A stretch of DNA of 64,000 bases, taken from Planctomycetota bacterium (GTDB lineage Bacteria; Planctomycetota; Phycisphaerae; UBA1845). The position numbers were made by a program, and so were the translations under genes. Below the pieces are notes generated by a model that was not told the DNA's origin, searched no databases, and saw only the letters and a program-made list of their open reading frames with translations. Below are positions 9,193-19,058 of this stretch, one piece after another (the stretch's first letter is position 1; each line of letters begins with the position of its first letter). Where the stretch lies: NCBI GenBank assembly GCA_016208685.1, contig JACQXM010000006.1, forward strand, positions 112,378-176,377, given 5' to 3'.

Positions 9193-11229
9193 GTGGAGCG
9201 CTTCGAACTTGTCAGTCCGTTTTCGCCCGCGGGCGACCAGCCCGCCGCCATCGAAAGGCTGGCCGGGGGCTTTGGCAACGGAGCGAAGTTCCAGTGCCTG
9301 CTGGGCGTCACCGGGTCAGGCAAGACCTTTACCATGGCGCACGTCATCGCGGCGCTGAACCGTCCGACGTTGGTGATTTCGCACAACAAGACGCTTGCCG
9401 CGCAGCTCTATGAGGAGTTCCGCGAGCTCTTTCCCACCAACGCCGTCGAATACTTCGTCAGCTACTACGACTATTACCAGCCCGAGGCGTACATCCCGCA
9501 GCGCGACATCTACATCGAGAAGGACTGTTCGCGCAACGACGACCTGGACCGCCTGCGCCTCAGCGCCACCAGCACGCTGGTTTCCCGGCGCGACGCCATC
9601 ATCGTCGCCAGCGTATCGTGCATCTTCGGCCTGGGTTCGCCGGAGGATTACAAGAACAGTGTGATCGTGCTGGAGCGGGGCGCCTGCCTCGACCGCGACG
9701 AGCTGCTCAAGCGGTTCGTGGATCTGCAATACCAGCGCAACGACCTGGACTTCAAGCGCGGAACGTTCCGCGTCCGCGGCGACGTGGTCGAGCTCTATCC
9801 CGCCCACGAGCAGTCGGCCTACCGCATCGAGCTGTTCGGCGATGAGATCGACAAGCTGGAGGCCATCCACCCCCTCACGGCGCAGACGCTGGGGGACATG
9901 GACAAACTCTTCATTTACCCCGCCGTGCATTACGTCATGCCCGAGGACCGGGTGGCGGCGGCCACGGCCGGCATTCTCGAAGAACTGGACTTGCGGGTCA
10001 TGCAGTTTCGCCGGCTCGGTAAGTTGCTTGAGGCGCAGCGGTTACTGGCGCGCACCAAGTACGACGTGGAGATGATCCGCGAAGTCGGCTACTGCTCGGG
10101 CATCGAGAATTACTCGCGGCACCTGAACGGCACGCCGCCCGGGTCCAAGCCCTACACGCTGGTGGATTATTTCCCCAAGGATTTCCTGCTCATCGTGGAT
10201 GAATCCCACGCCACCATTCCGCAGATCGGCGCCATGTTCCACGGCGACCGCAACCGCAAACAGACGCTGGTGGATCACGGTTTCCGCCTGCCGAGCTGCC
10301 TGGACAACCGCCCCATGCGCTTCGAGGAATTCGAGGGCATGTGGAACCAGGTGCTCTTCGTTTCCGCAACCCCCGGGCCCTATGAGCTGCGGCAATGCGG
10401 CGGCGAGATCGTGGAGCAGATCATCCGGCCCACGGGGCTGGTGGATCCACCCATCGAGGTGCTGCCGGCGCGGGGACAGGTGGCCGACATCCTGCGGCGC
10501 ATCGCGGAACGCGCCGCCGCCGACGAGCGCGTCCTGGTCACCACCTTAACCAAGCGCCTCGCCGAGGACCTGGCCGCCTACATCCAGCAGGAGGGGCTCA
10601 AGGGCCGCTACATGCACAGCGACATCGACACGCTGGAGCGCGTGGCGATTCTCAAGGAGCTTCGCGAGGGCAAGTTCGACGTGCTGGTGGGCGTCAATCT
10701 ATTGCGCGAGGGGTTGGATCTGCCGGAGGTGTCGCTGGTGGCCATCCTGGACGCCGACAAGGAGGGCTTCCTGCGCAGCGAAACGTCGCTGGTGCAGATG
10801 ATCGGCCGCACGGCGCGGAACGTAAACGCCGAAGTCAAGCTCTACGCCGACCGTGTCACGCCCAGCATGCAGCGGGCCATCGACGAGACTAACCGCCGCC
10901 GCAAACTCCAGATGGAATTCAACGCGGCGCATGGCATCACGCCGGAGACGGTGCACAAGGCCATCCGCTCCAGCCTGGAGCAGTTGGTCAAGGCACGCAA
11001 GGTGACGGCGGAGGTGATCGAGGCCTCCGAAGAGCAACTGGATCGCACCGAGCTCATCGCGCTGCTGGAAAAAGAGATGCTCGAGGCCGCCGAGGCTCTG
11101 GAATTCGAACGCGCCGCCCAACTGCGGGATCGGGTCAGGGAACTCAAGGAAATGCCGGACATGGAGCTGCGCCCCGAGCGCGGTCCGGAGACGCCGGCGC
11201 CGCGCCGCCGCGCCCGCGCGGAGCGATGA
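9193..11229 (+). CDS. uvrB: Excinuclease ABC subunit B
   Basis: UvrB, the damage-verification helicase of nucleotide excision repair, which loads with UvrA and recruits UvrC. The 678-residue length is standard. Seen in order: Walker A GVTGSGKT (residues 38-45), the beta-hairpin [12 protein letters not shown] that clamps DNA, the DESH Walker B, helicase motifs GRTARN and LREGLDLPE, and a C-terminal UVR coiled-coil ([16 protein letters not shown]) that contacts UvrC. An Arg/Pro-rich tail ends the protein. The start is GTG. The gene stands alone and diverges from the LCAT-like gene. Function is secure from the family. Confidence 0.98.
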   Translation: MERFELVSPFSPAGDQPAAIERLAGGFGNGAKFQCLLGVTGSGKTFTMAHVIAALNRPTLVISHNKTLAAQLYEEFRELFPTNAVEYFVSYYDYYQPEAYIPQRDIYIEKDCSRNDDLDRLRLSATSTLVSRRDAIIVASVSCIFGLGSPEDYKNSVIVLERGACLDRDELLKRFVDLQYQRNDLDFKRGTFRVRGDVVELYPAHEQSAYRIELFGDEIDKLEAIHPLTAQTLGDMDKLFIYPAVHYVMPEDRVAAATAGILEELDLRVMQFRRLGKLLEAQRLLARTKYDVEMIREVGYCSGIENYSRHLNGTPPGSKPYTLVDYFPKDFLLIVDESHATIPQIGAMFHGDRNRKQTLVDHGFRLPSCLDNRPMRFEEFEGMWNQVLFVSATPGPYELRQCGGEIVEQIIRPTGLVDPPIEVLPARGQVADILRRIAERAAADERVLVTTLTKRLAEDLAAYIQQEGLKGRYMHSDIDTLERVAILKELREGKFDVLVGVNLLREGLDLPEVSLVAILDADKEGFLRSETSLVQMIGRTARNVNAEVKLYADRVTPSMQRAIDETNRRRKLQMEFNAAHGITPETVHKAIRSSLEQLVKARKVTAEVIEASEEQLDRTELIALLEKEMLEAAEALEFERAAQLRDRVRELKEMPDMELRPERGPETPAPRRRARAER

Positions 11230-11379
11230 TCGCCATGGAGCCGGGGGAAAGCGGGCTCACGAGCGGCCGCACCACTCGGCCAGGCGGTCTTCCAGGGGGC
11301 GACATGGCCAGGAACCCACGGCTTATGCGATCGGAGCGCCCGGCAACCCGGTTCATTCGGCGACCAGCCGCGCTTTGCC

Positions 11380-12663
11380 TTGCAACGCTCCTCAGAGGCC
11401 GCTCCGTTGGTTGACCCAGCCGCGACGATTCGGCACGCCGACATCGCCATCGTCGGAGCGGGCGCCGCCGGACTGGCAACCGCCATCTTCGCCGCGCGGC
11501 ATAACCCCGCGCCGCTGATCGTAGCCCTGGATGGCGCCCGCAAGTTGGGAGCGAAAATCCTGGTCAGCGGCGGCGGGCGCTGCAACGTTACTAACGTCGC
11601 CGTCGAACCCGACGACTTCCGCTGCGACAACCCCAACCCTCTGCGTCGCGTTCTGCGCTCCTTCACGGCGCAGCAGGCGGCGGGGTTCTTCCGCGAGCTC
11701 GGGGTCGGCCTGCACGAGGAAGAACGCGGCAAGCTCTTTCCCGACAGCAACAGCGCGGGGACCGTGCTCGCCGCCCTGGTGCAGGAGGCAACGGCGCGGA
11801 ACGTCGCCCTGCTCACCGGGCATCGCGTTTTGGGGATCGCCCCGCGCGCGGGCGCCTTCGAGCTGCTCACCTCCGCCGGCCGCGTGCATGCGCTACGCGT
11901 GGTGCTGGCGACCGGCGGAATGTCGCTTCCCAAAACCGGCAGCGACGGAACGGGCTACGAATTCGCCCGCCGGCTGGGACACACCATCATCCCGCCGGTG
12001 CCGGCGCTCGCGCCCCTGGAATTAGAAGGGGATTTTCACGCATCGCTGGCGGGCGTGGCGCACGACGTGGAGCTGGCGGTGCAGGTGGAGGGCGAACGTG
12101 CGGTGGCGGTCTCCGGGCCGATGCTCTGGACACATTTCGGGATCAGTGGACCGGCGGCCATGGACGCCTCGGGTGCATGGGAACGGGCGCGAGCCGAGGG
12201 GAAGCGCGCCGCGGTCGCCGCTAACCTGGTCCCGGGCCGGGACTTCGCCGCCGTGGAACGCCAGCTGCTACAGCGCGCCGTGGAGCATCCCCGGGAACGC
12301 CTTCCGGGAGCGCTGGCGGAACTGCTCCCCTCGCGCGTGGCGGCCGCGGTGGCGGCCCATCTGGCCATTCCCAGTGACACGCAGTTGGCACAGCTTGCCC
12401 GGCAGACACGGCGCCGACTGGTGCACGCGCTGCTCGCCTGGCCGCTGCCGGTGCGGCGGTCGCGGGGATACACCCATGCAGAGGTTACGGCGGGCGGAGT
12501 TCCGCTCCGCGAAATCAACCCCGCCACCATGGAATCGCGGGTCTGTCCCGGTTTGTTCCTGGTGGGGGAGATCCTCAACGTCGACGGGCGAATAGGCGGC
12601 TTCAACTTCCAGTGGGCCTGGTCCACGGGCTACGTGGCGGGGTCGGCGTGTGCGGCGTTCTGA
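11380..12663 (+). CDS. BaiN/HI0933-family NAD(P)/FAD-dependent oxidoreductase
   Basis: Flavoprotein of the HI0933/YhiN/BaiN family, 427 residues. Family signatures are present: the dinucleotide-binding IVGAGAAGLATAI near residue 24, KILVSGGGRCNVTN, LPKTGSDGTGYEFARRLGH, and the closing FLVGEILNVDGRIGGFNFQWAWSTGYVAG. Family members carry FAD; one characterised member is a flavin-dependent reductase, but most have no known substrate. The reading frame begins with a TTG at 11380; the recognisable fold starts about 20 residues in, so a slightly later start is possible. It follows uvrB by about 150 bases with no sign of a shared operon. Confidence 0.9.
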   Translation: MQRSSEAAPLVDPAATIRHADIAIVGAGAAGLATAIFAARHNPAPLIVALDGARKLGAKILVSGGGRCNVTNVAVEPDDFRCDNPNPLRRVLRSFTAQQAAGFFRELGVGLHEEERGKLFPDSNSAGTVLAALVQEATARNVALLTGHRVLGIAPRAGAFELLTSAGRVHALRVVLATGGMSLPKTGSDGTGYEFARRLGHTIIPPVPALAPLELEGDFHASLAGVAHDVELAVQVEGERAVAVSGPMLWTHFGISGPAAMDASGAWERARAEGKRAAVAANLVPGRDFAAVERQLLQRAVEHPRERLPGALAELLPSRVAAAVAAHLAIPSDTQLAQLARQTRRRLVHALLAWPLPVRRSRGYTHAEVTAGGVPLREINPATMESRVCPGLFLVGEILNVDGRIGGFNFQWAWSTGYVAGSACAAF

Positions 12664-12951
12664 AACCCGCGAGCCGGTCGCCTCCGCCGAGTGGGCGCCG
12701 CGGCGTCGCGCGTACGAACCGCCGCGTGACAAACCCGGCCCCGCTACGAGCGACCCACACCGCTACTCGCCTGCACGGGACGTTGACAGCGCCGCCGGTT
12801 TCGTGGACAACTCCCCACCGGACAGTACCTGAATTCCCCGGTGAAAAAAGGGTAGATCATGATGACCGTACGAACCGTCGCAAACACGAGCCCGGACCTT
12901 ATGCCCGCGTGCCTGCCCGCCGGGCGCGCTCCCGGTGCAGCGCGCGGGCCG

Positions 12952-13707
12952 ATGGCGAGAATCCGGCAAGGTTCGATCGCGGGCACGCTTGCTGCGGCGA
13001 TGTTCTTTGCCGCGTGCAAAGAAGCACCGCCGCCCCCACCTCCACCCGCGCCCGCCCCCACCCCCGCCAAGGCACCGGCGCCGGCGCCCTCGGCGAAGCC
13101 CGCTCCGCAGCCGCCGCCCGCGTCCCCGCACCCGGCGGCTCCGGCGGCGACGGCGAACCCTCACGCGGTCCCACCGGCCCCGGCAAGCGAGTCGGCTTCG
13201 GCGTCGCCCGCCACCTCCGCGCCCGGCCAGCTCTCGCACCAGGGACTCGTTCTCACGGTACCGGAGGGTTGGGTGCCTGATCCCATGCCCGCCGGCTCGC
13301 TGGGCGGTGTGGCGGCCTATCGGCTTCCCAAAGTAGAGGGTGACACGGCTGACGGCTCAGTGCGCGTAACGTTCTTCCCCGATATGAAGGGCAAGGACGA
13401 GATGAACATCGACCGATGGCTCGCGCAGGTGAAACGCCCGAACGGCCAGCCGTGCGGACGCGAGGACGCGAGGACAACGGTCAAGACGGTCAACAACAAT
13501 ATCCGCGTGGTCATCGTCGACATCAACGGCACCTTGAGCACGCAGATGATGGGCGGCGGGGGCGAGCTGCCCAATCAGAAGATGATCGCGGCGATCATCA
13601 ACGACCCTGCCGGGCCGCACTTCGTGAAGGCCACCGGGCCGCACGCGTCGATCACGAAATGGTCGGAATCGATCTACGCCTTCATTGAAAGCGCGCGCAC
13701 CGAGTAA
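12952..13707 (+). CDS. Proline-rich lipoprotein, unknown function
   Basis: Probable lipoprotein of 251 residues, function unknown. From the ATG at 12952 it has a basic N-terminus, a hydrophobic segment (AGTLAAAMFFAAC) and a lipobox-like FAAC, followed by a roughly 70-residue Pro/Ala linker of the kind that spans periplasm or cell wall. The C-terminal 150 residues form a compact domain with a VPEGWVPDPMP motif and a stretch rich in Gly and Met (MMGGGGELPNQKM). The frame is open back to 12859, but that extension would place residues ahead of the signal peptide. A hairpin follows the stop at once. The 288 bases upstream contain no gene. Confidence 0.75.
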   Translation: MARIRQGSIAGTLAAAMFFAACKEAPPPPPPPAPAPTPAKAPAPAPSAKPAPQPPPASPHPAAPAATANPHAVPPAPASESASASPATSAPGQLSHQGLVLTVPEGWVPDPMPAGSLGGVAAYRLPKVEGDTADGSVRVTFFPDMKGKDEMNIDRWLAQVKRPNGQPCGREDARTTVKTVNNNIRVVIVDINGTLSTQMMGGGGELPNQKMIAAIINDPAGPHFVKATGPHASITKWSESIYAFIESARTE

Positions 13708-13727
13708 CGCATCCGGCGCGGGATGCG
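13708..13727 (+). terminator. Hairpin immediately after the lipoprotein gene
   Basis: CGCATCC (13708-13714) pairs with GGATGCG (13721-13727), starting one base after the stop codon. There is no T-run, so terminator function is only likely. It lies between two convergent genes. Confidence 0.35.
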
Positions 13728-13852
13728 CCGGCGCGTCACCTGATCCTGTTCGCGTGGATCAGGCGTTCGCGGCTCTGGGACGCATGCGCACTCGCCCGCC
13801 GCTGCAATTCGAAGGCCGGCGCCGAGCGGGATGGACGTTCTTTGTGGTTCCC

Positions 13853-14464
13853 CTACGTCGCCTTGGCAAACCGGGCGGCGACGTCGGGCCAGTTCACGAG
13901 GTTCCAGAACGCGGTGACGTATTCCGGACGGCGGTTCTGGTACTTGAGGTAGTAGGCGTGCTCCCACACGTCCAGTCCCAGAATCGGCTTGAGCCCGTCC
14001 TTCAAGGGGTTGTCCTGGTTGGGGTAGTCCTTAATGACCAGCTTGCCGCCGGAGTCCACGCACAGCCACGCCCAGCCGCTGCCGAAGCGGCCGTTCGCCG
14101 CGGCGGTGAACTTCTCCTTGAAGGCATCAAACCCGCCGAACGCCGCGCTGATGGCCTTGTCCAGCGCCCCGCCCGGCTTCCCGCCGCCCTTGGGGCTGAG
14201 GTTGTGCCAGAAGATGGAGTGGTTCAGATGTCCGCCGCCGTGGTTGTTGACCGCGGTACGGACGGCGTCCGGCAGCGAACCCAGTCCGGCGACGAGCTCT
14301 TCCACCGTTTTGGATTGCAGGCTCGCGTGGCCGGCTAGCGCTTCGTTGAGCTTGGTCACGTACGTGGCGTGATGCTTGTCGTGGTGGATTTCCATGGTTC
14401 TGGCGTCGATGTGAGGTTCCAGGGCATCGAACGCGTAGGGCAACGCGGGCAGTTGAAACGGCAT
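13853..14464 (-). CDS. sodA: Superoxide dismutase (Fe/Mn family, Mn-type features)
   Basis: Superoxide dismutase of 203 residues that dismutes superoxide to H2O2 and O2. Metal ligands are in place: His27, His82 ([11 protein letters not shown]), Asp165 and His169 (DVWEHAYY). GGGHLNH and Gln150 in the NQDNP motif favour manganese over iron, though cambialistic use cannot be excluded. There is no signal peptide, so it is cytoplasmic. It has one of the best Shine-Dalgarno sites in the window (AAAGGAGG, 8 bases before the ATG), which suggests high expression. It diverges from the aroDEK fusion across about 120 bases. The isoform symbol is inferred from motif type. Confidence 0.96.
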   Translation of the reverse strand: MPFQLPALPYAFDALEPHIDARTMEIHHDKHHATYVTKLNEALAGHASLQSKTVEELVAGLGSLPDAVRTAVNNHGGGHLNHSIFWHNLSPKGGGKPGGALDKAISAAFGGFDAFKEKFTAAANGRFGSGWAWLCVDSGGKLVIKDYPNQDNPLKDGLKPILGLDVWEHAYYLKYQNRRPEYVTAFWNLVNWPDVAARFAKAT

Positions 14465-14584
14465 GGTCTGGGCCTCCTTTGGGGGTTCTTCAATTACCGT
14501 CTGAATCTGCGATAAAACACCATGGGGAGCGTAGTCTTCCGCGCCCCTGAGGTCAAGCTTGCCCCTGAGCCGGGGAGTTCGCCG

Positions 14585-16762
14585 ATGACCCTTCTCGTAT
14601 GTTCCATCTGGGTAGACGACGCTTCGTCACTGGGGCGCCAGGCCGATCAGGCCTGGGCGGATGGCGCCGAGGCGGTGGAACTGCGCCTGGACACGTTTGA
14701 CGGGGAACCCGCAGACCTCGCGGATTACCTGCGCCGCCACCCACAACGCACGTGGATCGTCACCTGCCGGAGCGCCGAGGAGGGCGGACACTTCCGCGGC
14801 GACACCGCCGAGCGCGTCTCCCGATTGCTTGCGGCGGCGCGTGGAACCAACGCCTTCATCGATTTCGAGTACGCCGATTGGCGGCGCTCGAGCAATATCC
14901 GCCAGAAAGTGCTGCTTGCGGCGGCGCCGACCGACACCGCCGGCGGCAACGCGACCGTTGCATCAGCCGCCGAGACGGACGCCCCGGCGGGTCCGAGCGG
15001 CGCGCGCACCGTGGCGCCGCGTCTGATCCTGTCGGCGCATGTCCTCGCCGGCGTGCCGGCGGACGCCATGGGGCTTGCGGAACGCATGCAGCGCGAACCG
15101 GTCCGCGCCGCCAAACTCGCTTATGCCGCCGATGACGCTTTCGACGCCTTGCCGGCGCTCGATCTGGTGCATGCCCACGGTTTCCGGGTCTGCGTTATAG
15201 CCATGGGCGAGGCCGGAGCATGCACGCGCGTACTGGCGCGAAAACTCGGGGCGTTCGCCGGCTACGCCGCGCTCGAGGCCGACGCCCCCACCGCCCCCGG
15301 ACAACTCTGCCTGCGGGACATGATCGGGCTCTACCGCTGGCCGGCCATCGACACCGGAACGCAGGTCTACGGCCTCGTTGGTGATCCCGTGGCGCATTCG
15401 GTAAGCCCCTTACTGTTCAACCGCTGGTTCGGGCGCGCCGGGCGCAACGCGGTATACCTCCCGTTCCGTGTGCCCGGCGGTGCCGGCAGCCTCGCGCGGT
15501 TCCTCGATGCCCTGCGCCACCGCCCCTGGCTCGACGTTGGCGGACTGAGCGTCACCTTGCCGCACAAGGCCGCCGCCTTGGAGTATGCCGGCAGCGGTGC
15601 CGATCGAGCCGCGGCGGGCGCTGGGGCCGCCAACACCCTCGTATTCCGTAAGGGTGAGGTTCGGGGCTTCAACACCGATCGGCATGCCGCGGTTGATTCG
15701 CTGGTGGCCGCGCTGGGCGGCGACCGCCGCGACCTCGCGGGGTTGCCCGTCGACGTGCTCGGCGCGGGGGGCGCGGCGCGCGCCGTGATCGCCGGGCTCA
15801 CGGATTTCGGGGCCCGCATCACCGTGTTTGCGCGCTCCCCCGGCTCCGCCGCAGCGCTCGCGGAGACCTTCGCCTGCCGTGCCGAGCCGTGGGAGCATCG
15901 CGCCCGCCGCGCGGGCCAGGTACTCATCAACTCCACGAGCGTGGGCATGTGGCCGCGGGTGGAGGCGTCGCCGCTCCCCGACCACGCGCTGGCCGGTTGT
16001 CGGTTGGTGTTCGATCTCGTCTATGCACCGCTGCAAACCAGGCTGCTGCGTGACGCCGCGGGCGCCGGCGCCCACACGCTCAACGGGCTCGACATGCTCC
16101 TGCGTCAAGCCGCCATGCAGTACGCCCTGTGGACTGGTGACCGCCCCGAGACCAGCGGTGATTCGGAGCTCGTTACCGCCGAGGTTCGCCGGCGCACCGG
16201 TGAGGCCGCGGACGGCGCGCCTTCGGCGCGCGGGCGCCGCGCGATCGCGCTGATCGGGGCCCGCGGCTGCGGCAAGACTATCGTGGGGCGCGAGCTTGCA
16301 TCTCTGCTGGGCGGACGGAGCATCGATACGGACGAACTTGTCACCACGCGCGCCGGCCGCCCGATCGCCGCCATATTCGCACAGGACGGAGAACCGGTGT
16401 TCCGGCAAATGGAGCGCGAGGCGATCGAGGCCGTGGTGCTCGACCCCCCGGCGGTCATCAGCGTCGGCGGAGGCGCGGTGCTCGACGAGGAGAACCTCAA
16501 GCGGCTCCGCACCGTCGCGCGGCTGGTATGGCTTACGGCTCCGGCGGCAGTCCTGCGGGCACGGCTCGATGCCGACGCCGCATCGCGCGAGCACCGGCCG
16601 TCGCTCACGCCGCTCACGCCGGAGCGCGAGGTCGAAGTGCTTCTTGGCGAGCGGGCCGCGGCCTACGAACGCGCCGCGGACCTGATCGTCTCCACCGAAG
16701 GCCTCTCGCCCGCCGCCATCGCCCGCAAGATCGTCCGCCAGATCGCATCTATTCCAGGCTGA
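14585..16762 (+). CDS. aroDEK: Trifunctional AroD-AroE-AroK shikimate pathway fusion
   Basis: A single 725-residue protein carries three consecutive shikimate-pathway enzymes. Residues 1-250 are type I 3-dehydroquinate dehydratase: [13 protein letters not shown] and the Schiff-base lysine Lys177 in AAKLAYA. Residues 261-530 are shikimate dehydrogenase: [10 protein letters not shown], catalytic Lys328 in TLPHKAA, the NADP loop GAGGAARAV and INSTSVGM. Residues 550-725 are shikimate kinase: P-loop GARGCGKT (558-565), [16 protein letters not shown] and SVGGGAV. All three active sites look intact, so it should turn dehydroquinate into shikimate 3-phosphate. The ATG at 14585 fits the start of type I dehydratases and follows GGGGAG; an ATG at 14522 would add 21 unconserved residues. 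aroB is elsewhere, at 55294-56421. AroDE fusions are known; I do not know of a well-described AroDEK order. Confidence 0.93.
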   Translation: MTLLVCSIWVDDASSLGRQADQAWADGAEAVELRLDTFDGEPADLADYLRRHPQRTWIVTCRSAEEGGHFRGDTAERVSRLLAAARGTNAFIDFEYADWRRSSNIRQKVLLAAAPTDTAGGNATVASAAETDAPAGPSGARTVAPRLILSAHVLAGVPADAMGLAERMQREPVRAAKLAYAADDAFDALPALDLVHAHGFRVCVIAMGEAGACTRVLARKLGAFAGYAALEADAPTAPGQLCLRDMIGLYRWPAIDTGTQVYGLVGDPVAHSVSPLLFNRWFGRAGRNAVYLPFRVPGGAGSLARFLDALRHRPWLDVGGLSVTLPHKAAALEYAGSGADRAAAGAGAANTLVFRKGEVRGFNTDRHAAVDSLVAALGGDRRDLAGLPVDVLGAGGAARAVIAGLTDFGARITVFARSPGSAAALAETFACRAEPWEHRARRAGQVLINSTSVGMWPRVEASPLPDHALAGCRLVFDLVYAPLQTRLLRDAAGAGAHTLNGLDMLLRQAAMQYALWTGDRPETSGDSELVTAEVRRRTGEAADGAPSARGRRAIALIGARGCGKTIVGRELASLLGGRSIDTDELVTTRAGRPIAAIFAQDGEPVFRQMEREAIEAVVLDPPAVISVGGGAVLDEENLKRLRTVARLVWLTAPAAVLRARLDADAASREHRPSLTPLTPEREVEVLLGERAAAYERAADLIVSTEGLSPAAIARKIVRQIASIPG

Positions 16763-16954
16763 TCGAGCCCCGTCGGGCTCGCCATCGTGTGCCAACGTGC
16801 CTCCGGTGAGCGCCGCCCAACCCCTGTCGACCGGCGGCATGCGGCTGACCGCGTTAAAAAACCGGCGCTCGCGTGGCCAACGCGGGCCGCGCTGCCTATG
16901 ATGCCTGTGCGGCGTATCGTGCTCGAGCCGCCGGGACACCGGAGAAACGTCGGC

Positions 16955-17761
16955 ATGGGCCTCTGCGTCACGTTCGTCAGCGGTGTGCGTCGCTCCGGCA
17001 AGAGCGCCGTCATCCGCAGCATGGTGGACCACCTTTGGAAAACGCAACCCCACTACCTCCGCCTGGTGAAGGCGGGCAGTGACAAACACCCGCCGCCGGC
17101 CGCGGACAAACCGATTCCCAAATGCGGCATCGCCTCGGCGCGGTGGATCGAATACAAGCCGGATCGGGTCTTCGAGATCCTCTCGGAAGTGCTCACCGCC
17201 ATCCACCACCAGGACCGCTACGGCTCGGTGGTCATCGAAGCGGATGCCGACGCGGCACTGCGTTACGCTTATCCCTACGATCATCGGGTGTTCGTCATGC
17301 CCGTTCCCGGGTCGGTCAATGACGTGTTCCGTGAACCGACGCGTGCCGCGGTTGAGCTGAGGCATGTACTGGACGACACGGCCGCCTTCGCCTCGGAGAT
17401 CTTCGGCCTGTTCTCCGCCGACGACGGCGAGCCCCACGAGGAGCGCCCCGACCTGACGCCGACGCAGATGCGCGGGTTCCTCCACTCCCCCCTGGGCGAC
17501 GAACTCGCCACGCGAATCCAGCTTAAACAACCTTACCACGGCCTGGTGGAAAGCGAAGTGATCATCGTCAACACGTCGTGCGGACAAACCACTGAGGAGA
17601 CCGCCGAGTGCGTCCGCCGCATTGAGCGGCTGCTGGAGCGGCTTTGCGGCGCCGGGAACCGCCACGCCGACCTTTTCTTCTGCGATCCTTGCAACCCCAC
17701 GGAGAAGACCTGCAAGAAGCTCCTGAAGGCGCTGAAGCCGATGTGCCGCGGCGGCAAGTAG
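16955..17761 (+). CDS. P-loop protein with Cys-rich tail, unknown function
   Basis: I do not recognise the family of this 268-residue protein. Near the N-terminus is a Walker A motif, GVRRSGKS (residues 10-17), directly after a short hydrophobic strand (VTFVS), so it probably binds and hydrolyses a nucleotide. A Walker B-like VVIEADAD follows further in. The C-terminus has a cysteine-rich stretch, FFCDPCNPTEKTC and then PMC, that could bind metal. The ATG at 16955 is chosen for its GGAG site and because the P-loop follows at once, as in other nucleotide-binding proteins; the frame is open to 16787. It may be co-transcribed with aroDEK (192-base gap), but nothing ties it to aromatic synthesis. 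Confidence 0.72.
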   Translation: MGLCVTFVSGVRRSGKSAVIRSMVDHLWKTQPHYLRLVKAGSDKHPPPAADKPIPKCGIASARWIEYKPDRVFEILSEVLTAIHHQDRYGSVVIEADADAALRYAYPYDHRVFVMPVPGSVNDVFREPTRAAVELRHVLDDTAAFASEIFGLFSADDGEPHEERPDLTPTQMRGFLHSPLGDELATRIQLKQPYHGLVESEVIIVNTSCGQTTEETAECVRRIERLLERLCGAGNRHADLFFCDPCNPTEKTCKKLLKALKPMCRGGK

Positions 17762-17797
17762 ACCGAGACGCGGGCACCGGGAACCCCACGCCGCACC

Positions 17798-17903
17798 TTG
17801 GCAGCTCGTGGCGAAACTCGTGGCACGGGCTTGCCGCCCATGATTTCACAGGCAAGATGCCCGGACCACCTCTCGGCGACGGCTTCCAGCCACGGGCTGT
17901 TAG
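17798..17903 (+). repeat. Short dispersed element, copy 1 (REP/MITE-like)
   Basis: This 106-base stretch matches, in inverted orientation, the element at 32565-32672. The shared core begins TGGCGAAACTCGTGGC and continues through CGGGCTTGCCGCCC to CCACGGGCTG at the far end. This copy's ends are more degraded than those of copy 2. Its right end overlaps the last bases of lpxA and contains that gene's stop codon (17900-17902). It fills the gap between the P-loop gene and lpxA. Confidence 0.7.
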
Positions 17904-18715
17904 TCCGCACCGTGGGCGCCGGCGGGTGTGCGCGACGCGCCGTGGGATGCCCCGGCGATGCCCCGCCTGGACTCCTCCCGGAGGAAGGCGATGAGCCGCC
18001 TGCCCGCCGGGGTCTGCGCTTGCACCGAGGCGCGGTCGACCGCCTCTCGGAAAGGCAGGCTCGACCCGTAGAGCGTGCGGTACAGGGCGCGGATCTCGTC
18101 CCGCTCCTCGCCGGTCATCCCGGCGCGTCGCATTCCCACACGATTCAGTCCCACCACGCGGCCCACGAAGTCGAGCATCGCAAATGGCGGAACGTCCATG
18201 GACACTCGACCGTTTCCTGGGATCATCGTCAGCTCGCCGATGCGGACGAACTGGTGCACCACCGCTCCGCCGCCCAGTGTGGCGCGATCCTCGATGGACA
18301 CATGCCCGGCGAGCAGCACGTTGTTGATGAGCGTGACGCCCCGCCCCAGGCGGCAGTTGTGCGCCACGTGGCTGCCGGCGAGCAGGAAGCACTCCTCGCC
18401 GACGACGGTCTCCGAATCCGGGATGGTTCCGCGATGAATGGTCACGTGCTCGCGCAGTACCGTCCTGCGGCCGATGCGGCAGTAGCTTCGCTCGCCATGG
18501 TACTTAACGTCTTGCGGCTCGTGCCCCACGATCACCCCGGGGTGCAGGACACATGCCGGGCCCAGCTCCGTCCAACCGGTGACGTAGACGCCATGGTGAA
18601 GCCGGCAACCGGCGGCGATCCGAACGTGCCCGTCGATCACGCAATACGGTCCCACCTCGACATCGGCGTCGAGCTCGGCCTTGCCGTCAACCAGTGCGGT
18701 CGGATGGATACTCAT
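17900..18715 (-). CDS. lpxA: Acyl-ACP--UDP-N-acetylglucosamine O-acyltransferase
   Basis: LpxA, the first committed enzyme of lipid A synthesis, which transfers an acyl chain from ACP to UDP-GlcNAc in the cytoplasm. The 271 residues begin IHPTALVDG and show the hexapeptide-repeat left-handed beta-helix, with [17 protein letters not shown] (catalytic His119 by alignment with E. coli His125) and the C-terminal helical domain ([12 protein letters not shown]). Its presence implies an outer membrane with LPS or a lipid A-like lipid. The stop codon lies in a dispersed repeat, so the last few residues may be recent. It stands alone here; lpxB, lpxD and fabZ are not in the window. The GAGG before the ATG supports the start. 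Confidence 0.95.
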   Translation of the reverse strand: MSIHPTALVDGKAELDADVEVGPYCVIDGHVRIAAGCRLHHGVYVTGWTELGPACVLHPGVIVGHEPQDVKYHGERSYCRIGRRTVLREHVTIHRGTIPDSETVVGEECFLLAGSHVAHNCRLGRGVTLINNVLLAGHVSIEDRATLGGGAVVHQFVRIGELTMIPGNGRVSMDVPPFAMLDFVGRVVGLNRVGMRRAGMTGEERDEIRALYRTLYGSSLPFREAVDRASVQAQTPAGRRLIAFLREESRRGIAGASHGASRTPAGAHGAD

Positions 18716-19058
18716 GCTGCCTCACGGGGGTTCCTCGCACTCGCTGTGCCGTGAGACATGGTACCAGAACGCTGGTCAATTGCCCCCTTCGCGCACGCGG
18801 GGGCCGCCGCCACGCTCGGTGACGCCGGTTGCGCCGACCGCTTGCGAGACCGGACTGCCAGATTGTTCGCTGCCAAAGCGGCAGCGGCAGCCCGGAGGGT
18901 ACGACCGAGCCCATGGCGCACGCCGTAAGTATATGTATGACCAGAGGTTGCGCCAACGTCACCGTGGTACGCTGTGTGCTGGAACTGCCGGCAGACTAAG
19001 GACCGTTCGCCCGCCGCGCACGAATCGTCGCGGGCTCGGCCCCCGTGAGGAGTCAGGC
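18716..19058. other. Divergent intergenic region between lpxA and clpB
   Basis: 343 bases with no gene. No CIRCE-type inverted repeat (heat-shock HrcA operator) is visible, and no pair of hexamers at good spacing could be assigned with confidence. A GAGGAG site directly precedes the clpB ATG at 19059. Confidence 0.5.

Noticed and set aside
16787..16954. Upstream extension of the P-loop gene
   Set aside because: The extension is basic and unconserved in look, and the ATG at 16955 has a GGAG and begins directly at the P-loop strand.
15410..17665. A 751-codon minus-strand frame across aroDEK and the P-loop gene
   Set aside because: It is antisense to three complete enzyme domains, and its sequence is Arg/Gly/His-rich without any motif.
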